This document shows, piece after piece, positions 54,374-63,984 of a stretch of DNA of 64,000 bases. The translations under genes were made by a program, and so were the position numbers. The notes beneath the pieces were generated by a model. The model was not told where the DNA came from and made no database searches. It saw only the letters and a program-made list of their open reading frames with translations. Every line of letters begins with the position of its first letter. The first letter of the stretch is position 1. Source of the stretch: Neobacillus vireti (GTDB lineage: Bacteria; Bacillota; Bacilli; Bacillales; Cytobacillaceae); NCBI RefSeq assembly GCF_001026695.1, contig NZ_LDNB01000013.1, forward strand, positions 117,357-181,356. Direction: 5' to 3'.

Positions 54374-54540
54374 TTGTCCACAGGAGTTATCCACATGTCC
54401 ACATTTTTTATCCACATCTTGTATGGAATCACTTGTTCGCCACCATATATACAGCTCTATTTTGACAATATTCACAGCTTGTTGATAAGTTATCCCCAGT
54501 TATTTTCGTCATTACCGGAAACGTTTGATATTCATCCACA
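54374..54540. promoter_or_regulatory. DnaA-box cluster upstream of rlmH
   Basis: TTGTCCACA (54374-54382), TTATCCACA (54387-54395), ATGTCCACA (54395-54403) and TTATCCACA (54408-54416) lie within 43 bases, all in the same direction. Weaker copies are TTATCCCCA (54490-54498) and TCATCCACA (54532-54540). B. subtilis has a known oriC-proximal DnaA-box cluster at yydA, its rlmH. The rest of the 54328-54690 gap has no gene. Confidence 0.8.
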
Positions 54541-54690
54541 ATTGCATCCAATCCAATCTCCACATGTTCCTCACAGCAATAAATCATTCTTTTAACCACC
54601 TTTCTGAAAAAGATATACCTTTATCCTATTGTTAACTTTACAACCCTTTGTCATTCGACAACATCGAGTACCTCAACCATGATACCACAA

Positions 54691-54728
54691 CAAAAACAGG
54701 AGTGTGCATGAATCACCTCCTGTTTTTG
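54691..54728 (-). terminator. htrC terminator
   Basis: Perfect stem CAAAAACAGGAG / CTCCTGTTTTTG with a 14-base loop. Confidence 0.9.
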
Positions 54729-54736
54729 CGGGCCAC

Positions 54737-55969
54737 TTATTGTAATTTCTCTGCGGATAAACGCAAGGTTGTATCTTGTAACTTTCCATCCCGATAATAT
54801 TTAACCTTCATTTGCTCGCCTATTTTCTTTTCCTGATACAAGTGCTTACGAAGATCAATAACATCATTTATCTTTTGTCCGTCCATCTCGACGATCACGT
54901 CCAGCTCTTTTAATCCTGCTTGAGATGCCGGAGAATTCGGGATTACTTGACGGAGGGCCACACCGTAATTTACATCTCGGGGCAGCTTTAATGCCTCTTG
55001 CTGATAATAGGCCGGAATTTCAGAAACTGATTTTAAATCGACACCCATATATGGCCGTTTAACAGAACCATAGTGTTCAAGATCATTAATAATCGGCTTC
55101 GCCGAATTAATCGGAATCGATAGGCCGATCCCTTCAACAGCATTCTGGGCAATCTTCATCGAATTAATCCCGATGACTTGCCCTGCCATATTAATTAGCG
55201 CACCGCCGCTATTGCCTGGGTTAATCGCGGCATCTGTTTGCAATACCTCTGACTGCCAATCAATAATGCCATCTTGATTTATATCAACCGGTATCGTCCG
55301 CTTTAATCCGGAGATAATCCCCTGTGTTACCGAACCAGAAAATGTTGCTCCAAGTGGATTTCCAATCGCAATCACCGGTTCACCCATCTTTAAAATGTCG
55401 GAATTACCGAATTCAGCAACCTTCTTAACTTTGTCAGCATCAATTTGTAGAACGGCTAAATCTGTCCAGATATCACTGCCTAGGAGTTTGGCAGGAATTT
55501 TCGTTCCATCCGACAAAGTGACTTCGAGCTTGGTTGCCCCCTCAACGACATGATGATTCGTTACGACGAAGGCTTGATTGCCTTCCTTTTTATAAATAAC
55601 ACCCGAACCTGTTCCGGCTTCCTGCTCAGAGCCGTTTCCATTATCGGACCAAAAGCTTGTAGCCTGAATGTTATTGATGCCAACAACTGCTTCACCTGTT
55701 TTATCAACAGCTTTTGTCGTATTAGTGGTTACATCATAAGATACTTGCTTAATGACATTTTGCTGGTTATTATTATTCGTATCCGTTGGTAAGTTTTGCG
55801 CGGATTCCAGCTCATAAGGGAGGATCCCCTGTTTTGACAAGGTTGGAATGGCCAGGATAACGACAATGGCACCAATTATTGCCCCGACAAAGCTAGCAAG
55901 AAAGAAACCGCTCTTTTTTCCCTTTTGTTCTTGATAACGCCCCTGTGAATGATCATCATAATAACCCAA
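54737..55969 (-). CDS. htrC: HtrA-type membrane serine protease (YyxA/HtrC)
   Basis: 410 residues. A Gly/Lys-rich cytosolic N-terminus, one membrane helix (about 21-43), a linker, and a trypsin-like domain with His in VVTNHHVVEGA, Asp in WTDLAVLQID, and Ser in NPGNSGGALIN. A C-terminal PDZ domain begins near GVALRQVIPNSPASQAGLKE. It degrades or refolds misfolded exported proteins at the membrane surface. In B. subtilis the gene follows walJ, as here, although a 400-base insert lies between. Confidence 0.93.
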   Translation of the reverse strand: MGYYDDHSQGRYQEQKGKKSGFFLASFVGAIIGAIVVILAIPTLSKQGILPYELESAQNLPTDTNNNNQQNVIKQVSYDVTTNTTKAVDKTGEAVVGINNIQATSFWSDNGNGSEQEAGTGSGVIYKKEGNQAFVVTNHHVVEGATKLEVTLSDGTKIPAKLLGSDIWTDLAVLQIDADKVKKVAEFGNSDILKMGEPVIAIGNPLGATFSGSVTQGIISGLKRTIPVDINQDGIIDWQSEVLQTDAAINPGNSGGALINMAGQVIGINSMKIAQNAVEGIGLSIPINSAKPIINDLEHYGSVKRPYMGVDLKSVSEIPAYYQQEALKLPRDVNYGVALRQVIPNSPASQAGLKELDVIVEMDGQKINDVIDLRKHLYQEKKIGEQMKVKYYRDGKLQDTTLRLSAEKLQ

Positions 55970-56125
55970 TCTACACCATTCCTCTCTACCCGAAAAGGTT
56001 GCTATCTACTATTTTGGCTTATAATAACAATTATACTCATTCAACTGAAAATTACTAAAAAATTGCTTTTTATTAGCAAAAACTTACGAGTTTATTCATA
56101 GTTTTTTCATAATTTATAAAAAAAA

Positions 56126-56377
56126 GCGCCACAGCATAAGGGAGGGCACTGAAAAAGTCAATTAAATTTAGAATATGTCTCTATACTGTCTGTTGATTTC
56201 CACTCCAGGCGGCTACGCGCACCTTAGGGCGTGCCGGTGAGCCTCCTAGGCGCTAGCGCCTGCGGGGTCTCACCTGACCCGTACTCCCGCAGGAGTCTTC
56301 GCCGCCTTCCGTTCCAATCAACAAGTTCTTTTACCTAGGCTAAATTTAAGATATTCGGTGCCCTCACATAAGGGCGC
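56126..56377 (-). terminator. walJ terminator, apparently split by an insertion
   Basis: If the element between the two CATAAGGG copies is removed, the minus strand reads GCGCC-CTTATGCTGT-GGCGC-TTTTTTTT, a normal terminator. The arms are now more than 220 bases apart. Confidence 0.5.
56143..56364. mobile_element. MITE-like 222-bp element carrying a GC-rich Bacillus dispersed repeat
   Basis: The ends AGGGCACTGAA and TTCGGTGCCCT are inverted repeats (one mismatch). Just inside lie TTAAATTTAG and CTAAATTTAA, also inverted. CATAAGGG occurs directly on both outer sides (56135-56142 and 56367-56374), like a target duplication with two extra bases on the right. The inside (56191-56323) is GC-rich, starts TGTTGATT and ends AATCAACA with GGCGGC/GCCGCC next in. 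I know this inner text as a common dispersed repeat of Bacillus. It codes for nothing. Confidence 0.6.
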
Positions 56378-56393
56378 GTGATTTTCTTATAAT

Positions 56394-57188
56394 TTATACC
56401 GCTGTTAAAATCGTTGGTGTTTTTGGGTCTGTGTCGTAAAGCCCAAATTGTTCGCCGACTATTAAGCCCTGGCTCTCGAGGGTTTGAGTCACTGCCATCT
56501 TCGCTAAATCCTTCATATTATTATCTAAACTAAGATGGGCAAGATAGACCCTTTTGGTTCGATCTCCAACCACATCGCTCATTGCAATCGCAGCATCCTC
56601 ATTGGAAACATGGCCGACATCACTGAGAATCCTTCGTTTGATGTTCCAAGGATATCTCCCCATCCGCAGCATTTGCACATCATGATTGGATTCAAAAATA
56701 TAAACATCGGCATTAGAGATAGTTCCCTTCATTCGGTCGCTTACATAGCCTGTATCGGTAATCAGCACTAGCTTTTTCCCAGATTGATGGAAGACGTAAA
56801 ACATCGGTTCTGCCGCATCATGGGAAACCCCGAATGATTCAATATCAACAGAACCAAAGCTCTTTACCGTTTCCATATTGAAAACAAACTTTTGCTCAGT
56901 CGGAATGACCCCGACCGAACTTTCCATCGCCCGCCACGTTTTTTCATTCGCAAACACTGGCAAATGATATTTACGAGCCAGAATCCCAATCCCTTTAATA
57001 TGATCACTATGCTCATGCGTGACAAAAATCCCCGATAGCTTACTAATATCACGATCAATCTGCCCAAAAAGAGCCTCCATCTGCTTGCCGCTAAACCCGG
57101 CATCCACGAGGAAGGAATGTTCATCAGATTCTACATAGAGGGCGTTTCCCGTACTCCCGCTTGCAAGAATGCTATAACTTAACGCCAT
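56394..57188 (-). CDS. walJ: WalJ, metallo-beta-lactamase-fold nuclease of the Wal operon
   Basis: 264 residues. MBL-fold metal motif [10 protein letters not shown] (about 57-66), further ligands in GVSHDAAEP and ITDTGYVS, and [11 protein letters not shown] at the end. WalJ (YycJ) is a 5'-3' exonuclease-like protein linked to coordination of cell division and replication. Six bases separate it from walI. The operon order walR-walK-walH-walI-walJ is the canonical one. Confidence 0.95.
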   Translation of the reverse strand: MALSYSILASGSTGNALYVESDEHSFLVDAGFSGKQMEALFGQIDRDISKLSGIFVTHEHSDHIKGIGILARKYHLPVFANEKTWRAMESSVGVIPTEQKFVFNMETVKSFGSVDIESFGVSHDAAEPMFYVFHQSGKKLVLITDTGYVSDRMKGTISNADVYIFESNHDVQMLRMGRYPWNIKRRILSDVGHVSNEDAAIAMSDVVGDRTKRVYLAHLSLDNNMKDLAKMAVTQTLESQGLIVGEQFGLYDTDPKTPTILTAV

Positions 57189-57194
57189 GCTGTT

Positions 57195-57992
57195 TCACTC
57201 CACTTTACTATTTTCGTCACTCTTAAAATCAATAATCTGGCCCTCAAACGCATTCACAAATAAACTTTCCTTATCATTGACGACAAAGTGCCAGGTTGGT
57301 GCTAATACTTGAGATGCTGCCAGTTGAATCAGGGTCGAATAGCCAAGCTCCACCTTGGTAATTTTACTCTTCGGCTTCAACATTCCCTTTTGATGCAGGG
57401 TTTCAATTGCCTTTAACGGAAGCAGAATATCCTCTTTTGCCGTTAGTTTTTCGAACCCCTCCAGATAGGATTGTTGATACGAAACGATTTGATTATCTGC
57501 ATTATAAGTGAAAGTAATCATTCCATTTATATTTTGATACAACGTGAAATTATCATATTGCTGAAAGAAGGTGATGGTATTCTTTTTGTCATCCTTTTCC
57601 CAAAACTGATAATGCTCACCGTAAAGGACATTTTCCTTTAAAAAGCCAGAGAGTTCAGCCGGTTCAAACTTTGAACCTAACTGCAATGGCTTCTCAAGTG
57701 TTACTTGAAGCGACAAACCTTGGTCCATAATAGTGGCAGACTGACCTTTTAATTTTGCAAAATCACCTTTAATAAAGACCTTTGGTTTTGCACTTAAATA
57801 TTGATCCTTTATCGGTGCCTTTGGTAAGTCGTTATATTGAATCTCATCCGCCTTCAGTTTTTCTTCAAACGAAGCCTCATTTGCGACTTCGTATTTATTG
57901 GCATCACGGATTTTCATGAATTGAAATAAGAGGTAAACATCCAAGATCAGAAATGTTATGATAAAAATTGTTTTAGTTTTATTCCAATCCAT
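57195..57992 (-). CDS. walI: WalI (YycI), inhibitor of WalK
   Basis: 265 residues from the ATG at 57992 (GGGAGG, 8-base spacing), which overlaps the end of walH. One N-terminal membrane helix (KTIFIITFLILDVYLLFQFM, about 6-25) and an extracytoplasmic domain with repeated YycI-type folds. With WalH it binds WalK in the membrane and restrains its kinase activity in B. subtilis. Confidence 0.93.
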   Translation of the reverse strand: MDWNKTKTIFIITFLILDVYLLFQFMKIRDANKYEVANEASFEEKLKADEIQYNDLPKAPIKDQYLSAKPKVFIKGDFAKLKGQSATIMDQGLSLQVTLEKPLQLGSKFEPAELSGFLKENVLYGEHYQFWEKDDKKNTITFFQQYDNFTLYQNINGMITFTYNADNQIVSYQQSYLEGFEKLTAKEDILLPLKAIETLHQKGMLKPKSKITKVELGYSTLIQLAASQVLAPTWHFVVNDKESLFVNAFEGQIIDFKSDENSKVE

Positions 57993-59298
57993 GCTGCAAT
58001 CCTCCCAGGTCGTCCATCGTAATCTGTCCCCATGCTTTATCATAGCGATAGAACCAGGTTGGCTCTAAGAGAATAAGCCTATTCTGATCTGAATCCCTTT
58101 CCATCCGATAGCCTAAAACCATTTCTTCAAGAAGCTCTGGTTTAAAGTTCTTTTGCTTTTGTAAAAATTCCAATGCGGCGTGTCCTGATGGCCGCGATAC
58201 TTTCTGCATTTCCGTCGTTACTGGCAGTTCCAACGAAATATTAGGGCGCACATATTTATTAATGGTATCCCTGCCCCAAACTTCTTTGATTTCTGAAAGT
58301 CCATTATCATTAAAAACGGGATACCCTTCAATACTGTATAAACGAAAGGTAACGGACCGGCTAAATTCACTTTTTGAAACAAAACGATACGAATCTGTCC
58401 ATCCCCCGTGCTCATTGACAAAATCAATGCTTCGTTTGACTAAATCATACGAGTTATCAATAAAATCATCATCTGCCGTTGGATTGACATAAGAAAGCAT
58501 ATTGCTATTATTATTCACCGTCATTTTGCTAGAACCATTTGTGTATTCTTCACCTTGCGTTATCAAACTTTTTTGAACAAAACTAGGATCACTAAAAAGC
58601 GCCTCTTTAAATTCCTCAGAAATAAGGTTAACAGGTACATACTTATAGGTCATCATTTCCGTCGTATTTTCAGGCAGGAAAAGCGTATGTTTATCAGATG
58701 TTTTATAGGCAAAGAACTCAGGAAACCGGTCAGCATTTTTATAGAAGTCACGGTTAAACGAGCTTAAATTGGCAGGCGTTATATGACTTATATGGACTTG
58801 CTGGTTTTCTGTTGAAACAAAGTAAACAATCCCATTCTCCTTTTCCGAGTCCTCAACATTAATAATAATCCGATTAAAGTTAAAGGAGGGCAGCTTCTTT
58901 CCTTCCATAGTTAAGACGCTGCGGTATAATTCAATTGGGACTTCTCCTGGAAAAACAATTTCTGCATTTCCGCTGCTGTGCGATAATTCTTCTATATTAC
59001 CCACTTTGTCGCTAACATTTTTGATGTCGTAAAATGCCCACCCGCTCAATTCCTTGATTACCTTTTCAAGCTCCTCGGTATTATTGGTCCCGTAATGCTG
59101 ACCTTTTATATGAAACAATATCCGATCAGGACGAACAATCTTTTGAACCTCCTGTTTTTCACTTACGGTGACTTCTCTCACCATATTATTTTCCATGGTG
59201 TCGTAATTGGGCTGGTATGTCCAAAGATTCCATGTTAACAGGGCACTGACCATGACTAATATTGTTAATATCCATGATTTAATATTTTCGTATCTCAT
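57979..59298 (-). CDS. walH: WalH (YycH), inhibitor of WalK
   Basis: 439 residues from the ATG at 59298, which overlaps the walK stop as ATGA. A single N-terminal helix (SWILTILVMVSALLTWNLW) anchors a large extracytoplasmic domain of YycH type (RPDRILFHIKGQHYGT, ending RNRLILLEPTWFYRYDKAWGQ-like). It acts with WalI on WalK. Its end overlaps walI by 14 bases, so the genes are translationally coupled. Confidence 0.93.
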   Translation of the reverse strand: MRYENIKSWILTILVMVSALLTWNLWTYQPNYDTMENNMVREVTVSEKQEVQKIVRPDRILFHIKGQHYGTNNTEELEKVIKELSGWAFYDIKNVSDKVGNIEELSHSSGNAEIVFPGEVPIELYRSVLTMEGKKLPSFNFNRIIINVEDSEKENGIVYFVSTENQQVHISHITPANLSSFNRDFYKNADRFPEFFAYKTSDKHTLFLPENTTEMMTYKYVPVNLISEEFKEALFSDPSFVQKSLITQGEEYTNGSSKMTVNNNSNMLSYVNPTADDDFIDNSYDLVKRSIDFVNEHGGWTDSYRFVSKSEFSRSVTFRLYSIEGYPVFNDNGLSEIKEVWGRDTINKYVRPNISLELPVTTEMQKVSRPSGHAALEFLQKQKNFKPELLEEMVLGYRMERDSDQNRLILLEPTWFYRYDKAWGQITMDDLGGLQHGLE

Positions 59299-61118
59299 GA
59301 CCACTCTTCCTCTTCAGGACGCTCATACGGTAATGAAAAGGAAATCACCGTTCCCTTTCCTTCTTTACTTGTCGCCCAAATAGCTCCGCCGTGGACATTG
59401 ACCATTTCCTTGGCAATCGCCAGCCCTAGTCCCGTACCGCCCAATTTCCGAGTTCTTGCTTTATCCACACGATAAAAACGGTCAAAAACCTTTCCAATAT
59501 TCTCTTTTGGAATCCCCATCCCTTGGTCCGAGATGCTAACGATAATCTGGTCTTCTCGTTCTTGGACGGAGAATGTGACCTGGCCGCCTTCCGGTGAATA
59601 CTTTAACGCATTGGAAATAATGTTGTATAATACCTGAGTCATTTTATCTTCATCAATTTCTACAAAGATGGCATGGTCAGGAAGCTTTCGATTGAAAGTG
59701 ACATTCTGCTCCTTGGACATTTCAAAGCGGTCAATGATGCGATGATAGAAATTGACAAAGTTTACCCATTCCCTATTTAGCTTGTAATCCGTACTATCCA
59801 TTTTCGATAGCTGCAGGAGGTCATTGACAAGTCGAATCATCCGTTCCGTTTCTGTCCGCGTCACTTCCAAAAAGTTTGGCGCAATTTCCTCATCTTGCCA
59901 CGCCCCATCGGCAAGTGCCTCTAAATAACTTCTCATTGTGGTTAACGGCGTTCTTAGTTCGTGCGAAACATTGGCGACAAACTCTCTTCTTTCAGCATCA
60001 ATCTTTTCCTGTTCTGTGATATCATGCAGCACAGCAATCAAACCGTTAACAAAGCCGGTTTCTTTTTGAATGACAGAAAAATTGGCGCGAAGAATATAGC
60101 TTTTTGTATTTGTACTATAGTCTAAGATTAACGAATCCTTCTCCTCTAATAAATCCTCAAAGGAATTGGAATCATCCAAACTCAATAACGACACAATCGG
60201 CTGCGAAAGAACTGTTTCACGTGAAACATTCAGCATGTCCGCTGCCGGCTCATTAATTAAAATAACTCGGCCTTTTCGGTCAGTAGCAATAACGCCATCG
60301 GTCATATACGATAGCACTGATGACAGTTTTCTTCGTTCCCCTTCGGTCATGGCCTGTGCTTCTTGAAGCTTCTTCGTCAGGTTGTTAAAGGTGACCGCTA
60401 GCGTACCGATTTCATCATTGCCATATACTTTAACCTTTCGGGAAAAGTTCCCTTTTGCCATCGCAAATGCCTGCTTCTTCATATCCGCAATTGGTCTTGT
60501 GATGGTTTGGGCCAATAATATCCCGAGAATAGCCGTTATTGATAAGGCAATCGCAGTTCCGGTCGCAAAGATTCCATTGATCGTTTTCATTTGTTCAAAG
60601 ACATTTTCAATTTTTGCAACAAGATCGATTGATCCAATCACTTTTTTACCGGACTTTATTGGGGTAGAGAGGACCCAAATCCGATGTCCTGTTTGTGGGT
60701 CAATTTTGATTGCACTTTGGTCCTCCTCTAACACCATCGATTGCTTTATGCGCAGTTCTGTGGTCCTTTGGCCGACCACTCCTTGATTACTTGGTTGAGA
60801 ACCGAGAATTTTAAGGGACCGGCTTTCAATGACGCGAACTTCAGAAATATCGCCTGCATCAAAGTCTCTAAGGATTTTTTTAATATCGTCTTCAAGTGTG
60901 GGGTCTTCTGGCGTTCTTTCCTTTTCCATTTCCTCCCGTACATTATAAGCAAGCAAATTAACCCGCTGCTTTAACGATGTCTGGAAATTTGCTCTTAGTG
61001 TTTCTTCCAGCTGGCGGACAAAATAAACACCGATAATTTGCATCGCTACTAAAAGCAGGAGGACATAGATGATGACAAACTTTACATGTATTGAGCGAAA
61101 GAAACCAACCTTTTTCAT
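59295..61118 (-). CDS. walK: WalK essential sensor histidine kinase
   Basis: 607 residues from the ATG at 61118 (a TTG just before is possible). Helix 1 (about 12-32), extracytoplasmic Cache/PAS-like sensor (33-180), helix 2 (about 183-203), HAMP (205-257), cytosolic PAS (about 265-370), HisKA with NVSHELRTPLTTMRSYL (about 385), and HATPase with NIISNALKYSPEGG and GTGLGLAIAKEMV. With WalR it matches peptidoglycan hydrolase production to growth and is essential in Firmicutes. Eight bases separate it from walR. Confidence 0.96.
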   Translation of the reverse strand: MKKVGFFRSIHVKFVIIYVLLLLVAMQIIGVYFVRQLEETLRANFQTSLKQRVNLLAYNVREEMEKERTPEDPTLEDDIKKILRDFDAGDISEVRVIESRSLKILGSQPSNQGVVGQRTTELRIKQSMVLEEDQSAIKIDPQTGHRIWVLSTPIKSGKKVIGSIDLVAKIENVFEQMKTINGIFATGTAIALSITAILGILLAQTITRPIADMKKQAFAMAKGNFSRKVKVYGNDEIGTLAVTFNNLTKKLQEAQAMTEGERRKLSSVLSYMTDGVIATDRKGRVILINEPAADMLNVSRETVLSQPIVSLLSLDDSNSFEDLLEEKDSLILDYSTNTKSYILRANFSVIQKETGFVNGLIAVLHDITEQEKIDAERREFVANVSHELRTPLTTMRSYLEALADGAWQDEEIAPNFLEVTRTETERMIRLVNDLLQLSKMDSTDYKLNREWVNFVNFYHRIIDRFEMSKEQNVTFNRKLPDHAIFVEIDEDKMTQVLYNIISNALKYSPEGGQVTFSVQEREDQIIVSISDQGMGIPKENIGKVFDRFYRVDKARTRKLGGTGLGLAIAKEMVNVHGGAIWATSKEGKGTVISFSLPYERPEEEEWS

Positions 61119-61126
61119 CAAAGAAA

Positions 61127-61837
61127 TTACTCCTGTTCAGGATTCCGCAAGTAATATCCAACCCCGCGGCGAGTGACAATCCACGTTGGATGACTAGGGC
61201 TATCCTCAATTTTTTCGCGCAGGCGTCTAACGGTTACATCCACTGTCCTCACATCGCCGTAATAATCGTAACCCCATACCGTTTGTAAGAGGTGCTCTCG
61301 TGTCATTACTTGACCGATATGCTTGGCCAAATAGTAGAGCAGTTCAAACTCCCGGTGTGTCAGTTCAATAGTTTCACCGCGTTTTGAGACGACATAGGCA
61401 TCAGGATGAATCACAAGCGAACCTATTTCAATTTCATTCGTTTCATTCTCAGCATCAGGCTGGGACAGAATCTGTTGGTGCCGGCGTAAATTGGCTTTAA
61501 CACGGGCAATCAGTTCCCTTGTGCTAAATGGCTTTGTTACATAATCATCAGCACCCAGTTCAAGACCTAAAACTTTGTCAATTTCAGAATCCTTTGCTGT
61601 CAGCATAATAATCGGCATTTCATATTTTTTGCGGATTTCCCGGCAGACTTCCATCCCGTCCCTTTGTGGAAGCATAATGTCTAAGAGAATCAGGTCAGGC
61701 TGGATCTCTTCTACCAATTGAAGAGCTTCGTTGCCATCATAAGCACAATAGACAACGTAGCCTTCTTTTTTTAAATTAAACTGCAAAATATCTGCAATTG
61801 GTTTTTCATCATCTACAACTAGAATCTTCTTCTCCAT
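61127..61837 (-). CDS. walR: WalR essential response regulator
   Basis: 236 residues from the ATG at 61837 (AAAGGAG, 7-base spacing). Receiver domain [18 protein letters not shown] with the phospho-acceptor in [13 protein letters not shown] (about 53) and K in [10 protein letters not shown], then an OmpR-type winged helix ([33 protein letters not shown]). It is first in the operon and binds TGTWAH-N5-TGTWAH sites before cell-wall hydrolase genes. Two candidate sites are listed in this window. Confidence 0.97.
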   Translation of the reverse strand: MEKKILVVDDEKPIADILQFNLKKEGYVVYCAYDGNEALQLVEEIQPDLILLDIMLPQRDGMEVCREIRKKYEMPIIMLTAKDSEIDKVLGLELGADDYVTKPFSTRELIARVKANLRRHQQILSQPDAENETNEIEIGSLVIHPDAYVVSKRGETIELTHREFELLYYLAKHIGQVMTREHLLQTVWGYDYYGDVRTVDVTVRRLREKIEDSPSHPTWIVTRRGVGYYLRNPEQE

Positions 61838-62015
61838 ACAATTTCTCCTTTTTACGTTAAATAATCTATACAATCAATAGCTGTTAAAAGACATACCTAT
61901 ACTATCTTACTTTACCATTTTATCAGCTTTAATTCACCTATAAGTAGCATTTGGCAAGAATGGAATAACATTTTTTCCCTTCTAGATAGTAGTAATTCCA
62001 ATTACGTTTAAAAGG

Positions 62016-62045
62016 AAAAGTCTCTAGTTCCAACTAGAGACTTTT
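62016..62045 (-). terminator. Terminator of the M23 gene
   Basis: Perfect stem AAAAGTCTCTAGTT / AACTAGAGACTTTT with a CC loop. The remaining gap to walR is AT-rich and probably holds the walR promoter. Confidence 0.88.
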
Positions 62046-62054
62046 GATTCGTAA

Positions 62055-63503
62055 TTATTTTAGATAGGAAAGCGGGTTGACCAAGCTGCCGTTTTTATAC
62101 ACTTCAAAATGCAAATGGACTCCGGTCGAATCGCCTGTTGAACCCATAATCCCAATTTGCGTGCCCTTTGAAACTGTTTGGCCGGCTTTAACATTAAGCG
62201 ATGACATATGTCCATATAATGTGCGGAAGCCGTTTTGATGGTCGATGATGACTCTATTTCCATAGCCATTGCCCCATCCGGCAGAGACAACGACGCCATT
62301 ATCAGCAGCCTTTATCGCTCTGTTGCTTGGTCCGGCAATATCAATTCCTTTGTGCAACTTGCCCCAGCGGTAGCCCATTTGGCTGGATACATATCCGCCA
62401 ACAGTCGGCCAGGCCAAGACCCCCTCACCACGGGAAGGAATTGCCTTTGTTCCTTTGATGACAATATGATTTACCGCCTGCTGCAGGATTTGTTCGCTAG
62501 ACTTATCCTTCTTAACAGTTACACCATTTTGTTCTGTAATTGCGTAAGTCACCGAGCGGGATCCGTTTTGACCTTTTTGTTTTTCCTTTGTATCGCCCTT
62601 CGGCATTGATGAATCCTCAACTACTTCATTTGCAAAAGGAATTTCTTCCTTTTGATTTAATTCTTTTTCAACGATTACTTCAATAAATGGTTTTAGCGCC
62701 GTTATATTAATTTCTTGACCAATTTTCAAGAGTGTTTCCTCGGTTATGTTTGGATTTAATGCCAGGATATCAGCCAACTTCAGACCGTGATCCTCGGCAA
62801 TCGTTTCGAGAACATCTCCCTCTTGGATGGCATATTTCTTTTCTTCTAATGTGCCTTTTTGTAAAAAAGTAACAGCATCCGCAGCCGACATAATTTTGTC
62901 TGGGGCTACATTTACAGTTTCAACTGAAACATTTTTCGAAAGATGGACGTCTAATAGACGAGTCTCATTTTCTTGCAATGGCGGCAATGCCGTTTCGTCA
63001 GAAGCTTTTCGTGTTTCAAGTTCTGTTAATTGATCCTCAGTGACATATTGCAGCTTGAAATTCTTGATTACTTGTTCGGCTGTTTCTTCATGATCCAAGT
63101 AAACAACTGGTGTCCCGTCGATGAGGATTGCAGATGCCTCAGCCTGGATTTGAAAAGAGTTTTGTATATTTTGGACGGCTTCCTGATTATTGGCTTCTGA
63201 ACGGAAAACCTGCTCAGGGATGTATTCAACCTGAGGGCCAATTTTTAAATTGACTTCCTTGAAGGATTGCTTTGCTGTGTCTACTTTTTCAGTAACGAGT
63301 TTATCAATTATGTCTTTATCCGTGACATTCCCAATGTATGTACCATTAAGATAGACATGATATATAGTTGTTAACTTTGGTGATGTGGCAAATGCAACCG
63401 GACCGTTACTAAAGGCAATAACGGACGCAGCCATGGTTGTAATAACTGCCGTTTTAAGAAATAAAAACCTCTTTGACTTCGAATCTTTATTCGAGAATAA
63501 CAT
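62055..63503 (-). CDS. Secreted LysM-G5-M23 peptidoglycan endopeptidase
   Basis: 482 residues. Signal peptide/anchor about 12-40 (AVITTMAASVIAFSNGPVAF, then ATS). A YabE/YkuD-like helical region is followed by a LysM domain (KYAIQEGDVLETIAEDHGLK...IGQEINI, about 225-268), a G5-type linker (about 275-350) and an M23 zinc endopeptidase (about 365-482) with HKGIDIAG and HLHFEV ligands and GYGNRVIIDH. It should cut peptide cross-links in the wall. It sits directly upstream of walR in its own unit, and a WalR-like site 127 bases upstream suggests control by the neighbouring system. Confidence 0.92.
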   Translation of the reverse strand: MLFSNKDSKSKRFLFLKTAVITTMAASVIAFSNGPVAFATSPKLTTIYHVYLNGTYIGNVTDKDIIDKLVTEKVDTAKQSFKEVNLKIGPQVEYIPEQVFRSEANNQEAVQNIQNSFQIQAEASAILIDGTPVVYLDHEETAEQVIKNFKLQYVTEDQLTELETRKASDETALPPLQENETRLLDVHLSKNVSVETVNVAPDKIMSAADAVTFLQKGTLEEKKYAIQEGDVLETIAEDHGLKLADILALNPNITEETLLKIGQEINITALKPFIEVIVEKELNQKEEIPFANEVVEDSSMPKGDTKEKQKGQNGSRSVTYAITEQNGVTVKKDKSSEQILQQAVNHIVIKGTKAIPSRGEGVLAWPTVGGYVSSQMGYRWGKLHKGIDIAGPSNRAIKAADNGVVVSAGWGNGYGNRVIIDHQNGFRTLYGHMSSLNVKAGQTVSKGTQIGIMGSTGDSTGVHLHFEVYKNGSLVNPLSYLK

Positions 63504-63629
63504 TTTTTCCTCCTAAACCACGGTAAAACCCTCTTAATCTTGTATGTAGACTAGTAAAGAATTTTCCAGAATTTTAGACCTTCTTTACTTTATCATAATT
63601 TTTTTTAAAAAGTTTATTAGTCTCTATAA

Positions 63630-63646
63630 TGTAACAAAACTGTATA
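63630..63646 (+). promoter_or_regulatory. WalR-like box upstream of the M23 gene
   Basis: TGTAACAAAACTGTATA: half-sites TGTAAC and TGTATA five bases apart, 11 of 12 consensus positions, on the strand opposite to the gene. Apart from this site, 63504-63872 is AT-rich and shows no gene. Confidence 0.35.
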
Positions 63647-63872
63647 ATTACTGACATTTTCCTACTTTTTCTGAAATATGTTAGTCATATTTTCATAGTT
63701 TTCATTTGAATTTTTTAAAAAAATTAGGGAGGAATTCCTATCATATCAAGGGTTTTACTGGTTCGAGAGTAATAGATTCCCATTTTACAAAATAGGACAA
63801 ACTATGGTGGATTTGTAAAATATATGGAAGTTTTATTTCGTTTTTGTAACAGTGGCGATTTATATAAGTTTA

Positions 63873-63903
63873 TAAAAAAAAGAAACCTGCGTTAGCAAGC
63901 TTC
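63873..63903 (-). terminator. Terminator of the tRNA transcript
   Basis: Minus-strand stem GAAGCTTGC / GCAGGTTTC (two G-U pairs), loop TAAC, then a long T run, 9 bases after the tRNA. Confidence 0.8.
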
Positions 63904-63911
63904 TTCTTGTA

Positions 63912-63984
63912 TGGCTCAGGACGGAATCGAACCGCCGACACAAGGATTTTCAGTCCTTTGCTCTACCGACTGAGCTACTGAGCC
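63912..63984 (-). tRNA. tRNA-Phe (GAA)
   Basis: On the minus strand, acceptor GGCTCAG pairs with CTGAGCC; D-arm TAGCTCAGTCGGTAGAGCA; anticodon stem-loop AAGGA-CTGAAAA-TCCTT with anticodon GAA; T-loop GGTTCGATTCC. The discriminator is A and the 3' CCA is not encoded, so it must be added enzymatically. Its position upstream of the wal region agrees with the trnY tRNA cluster of B. subtilis. Confidence 0.97.
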
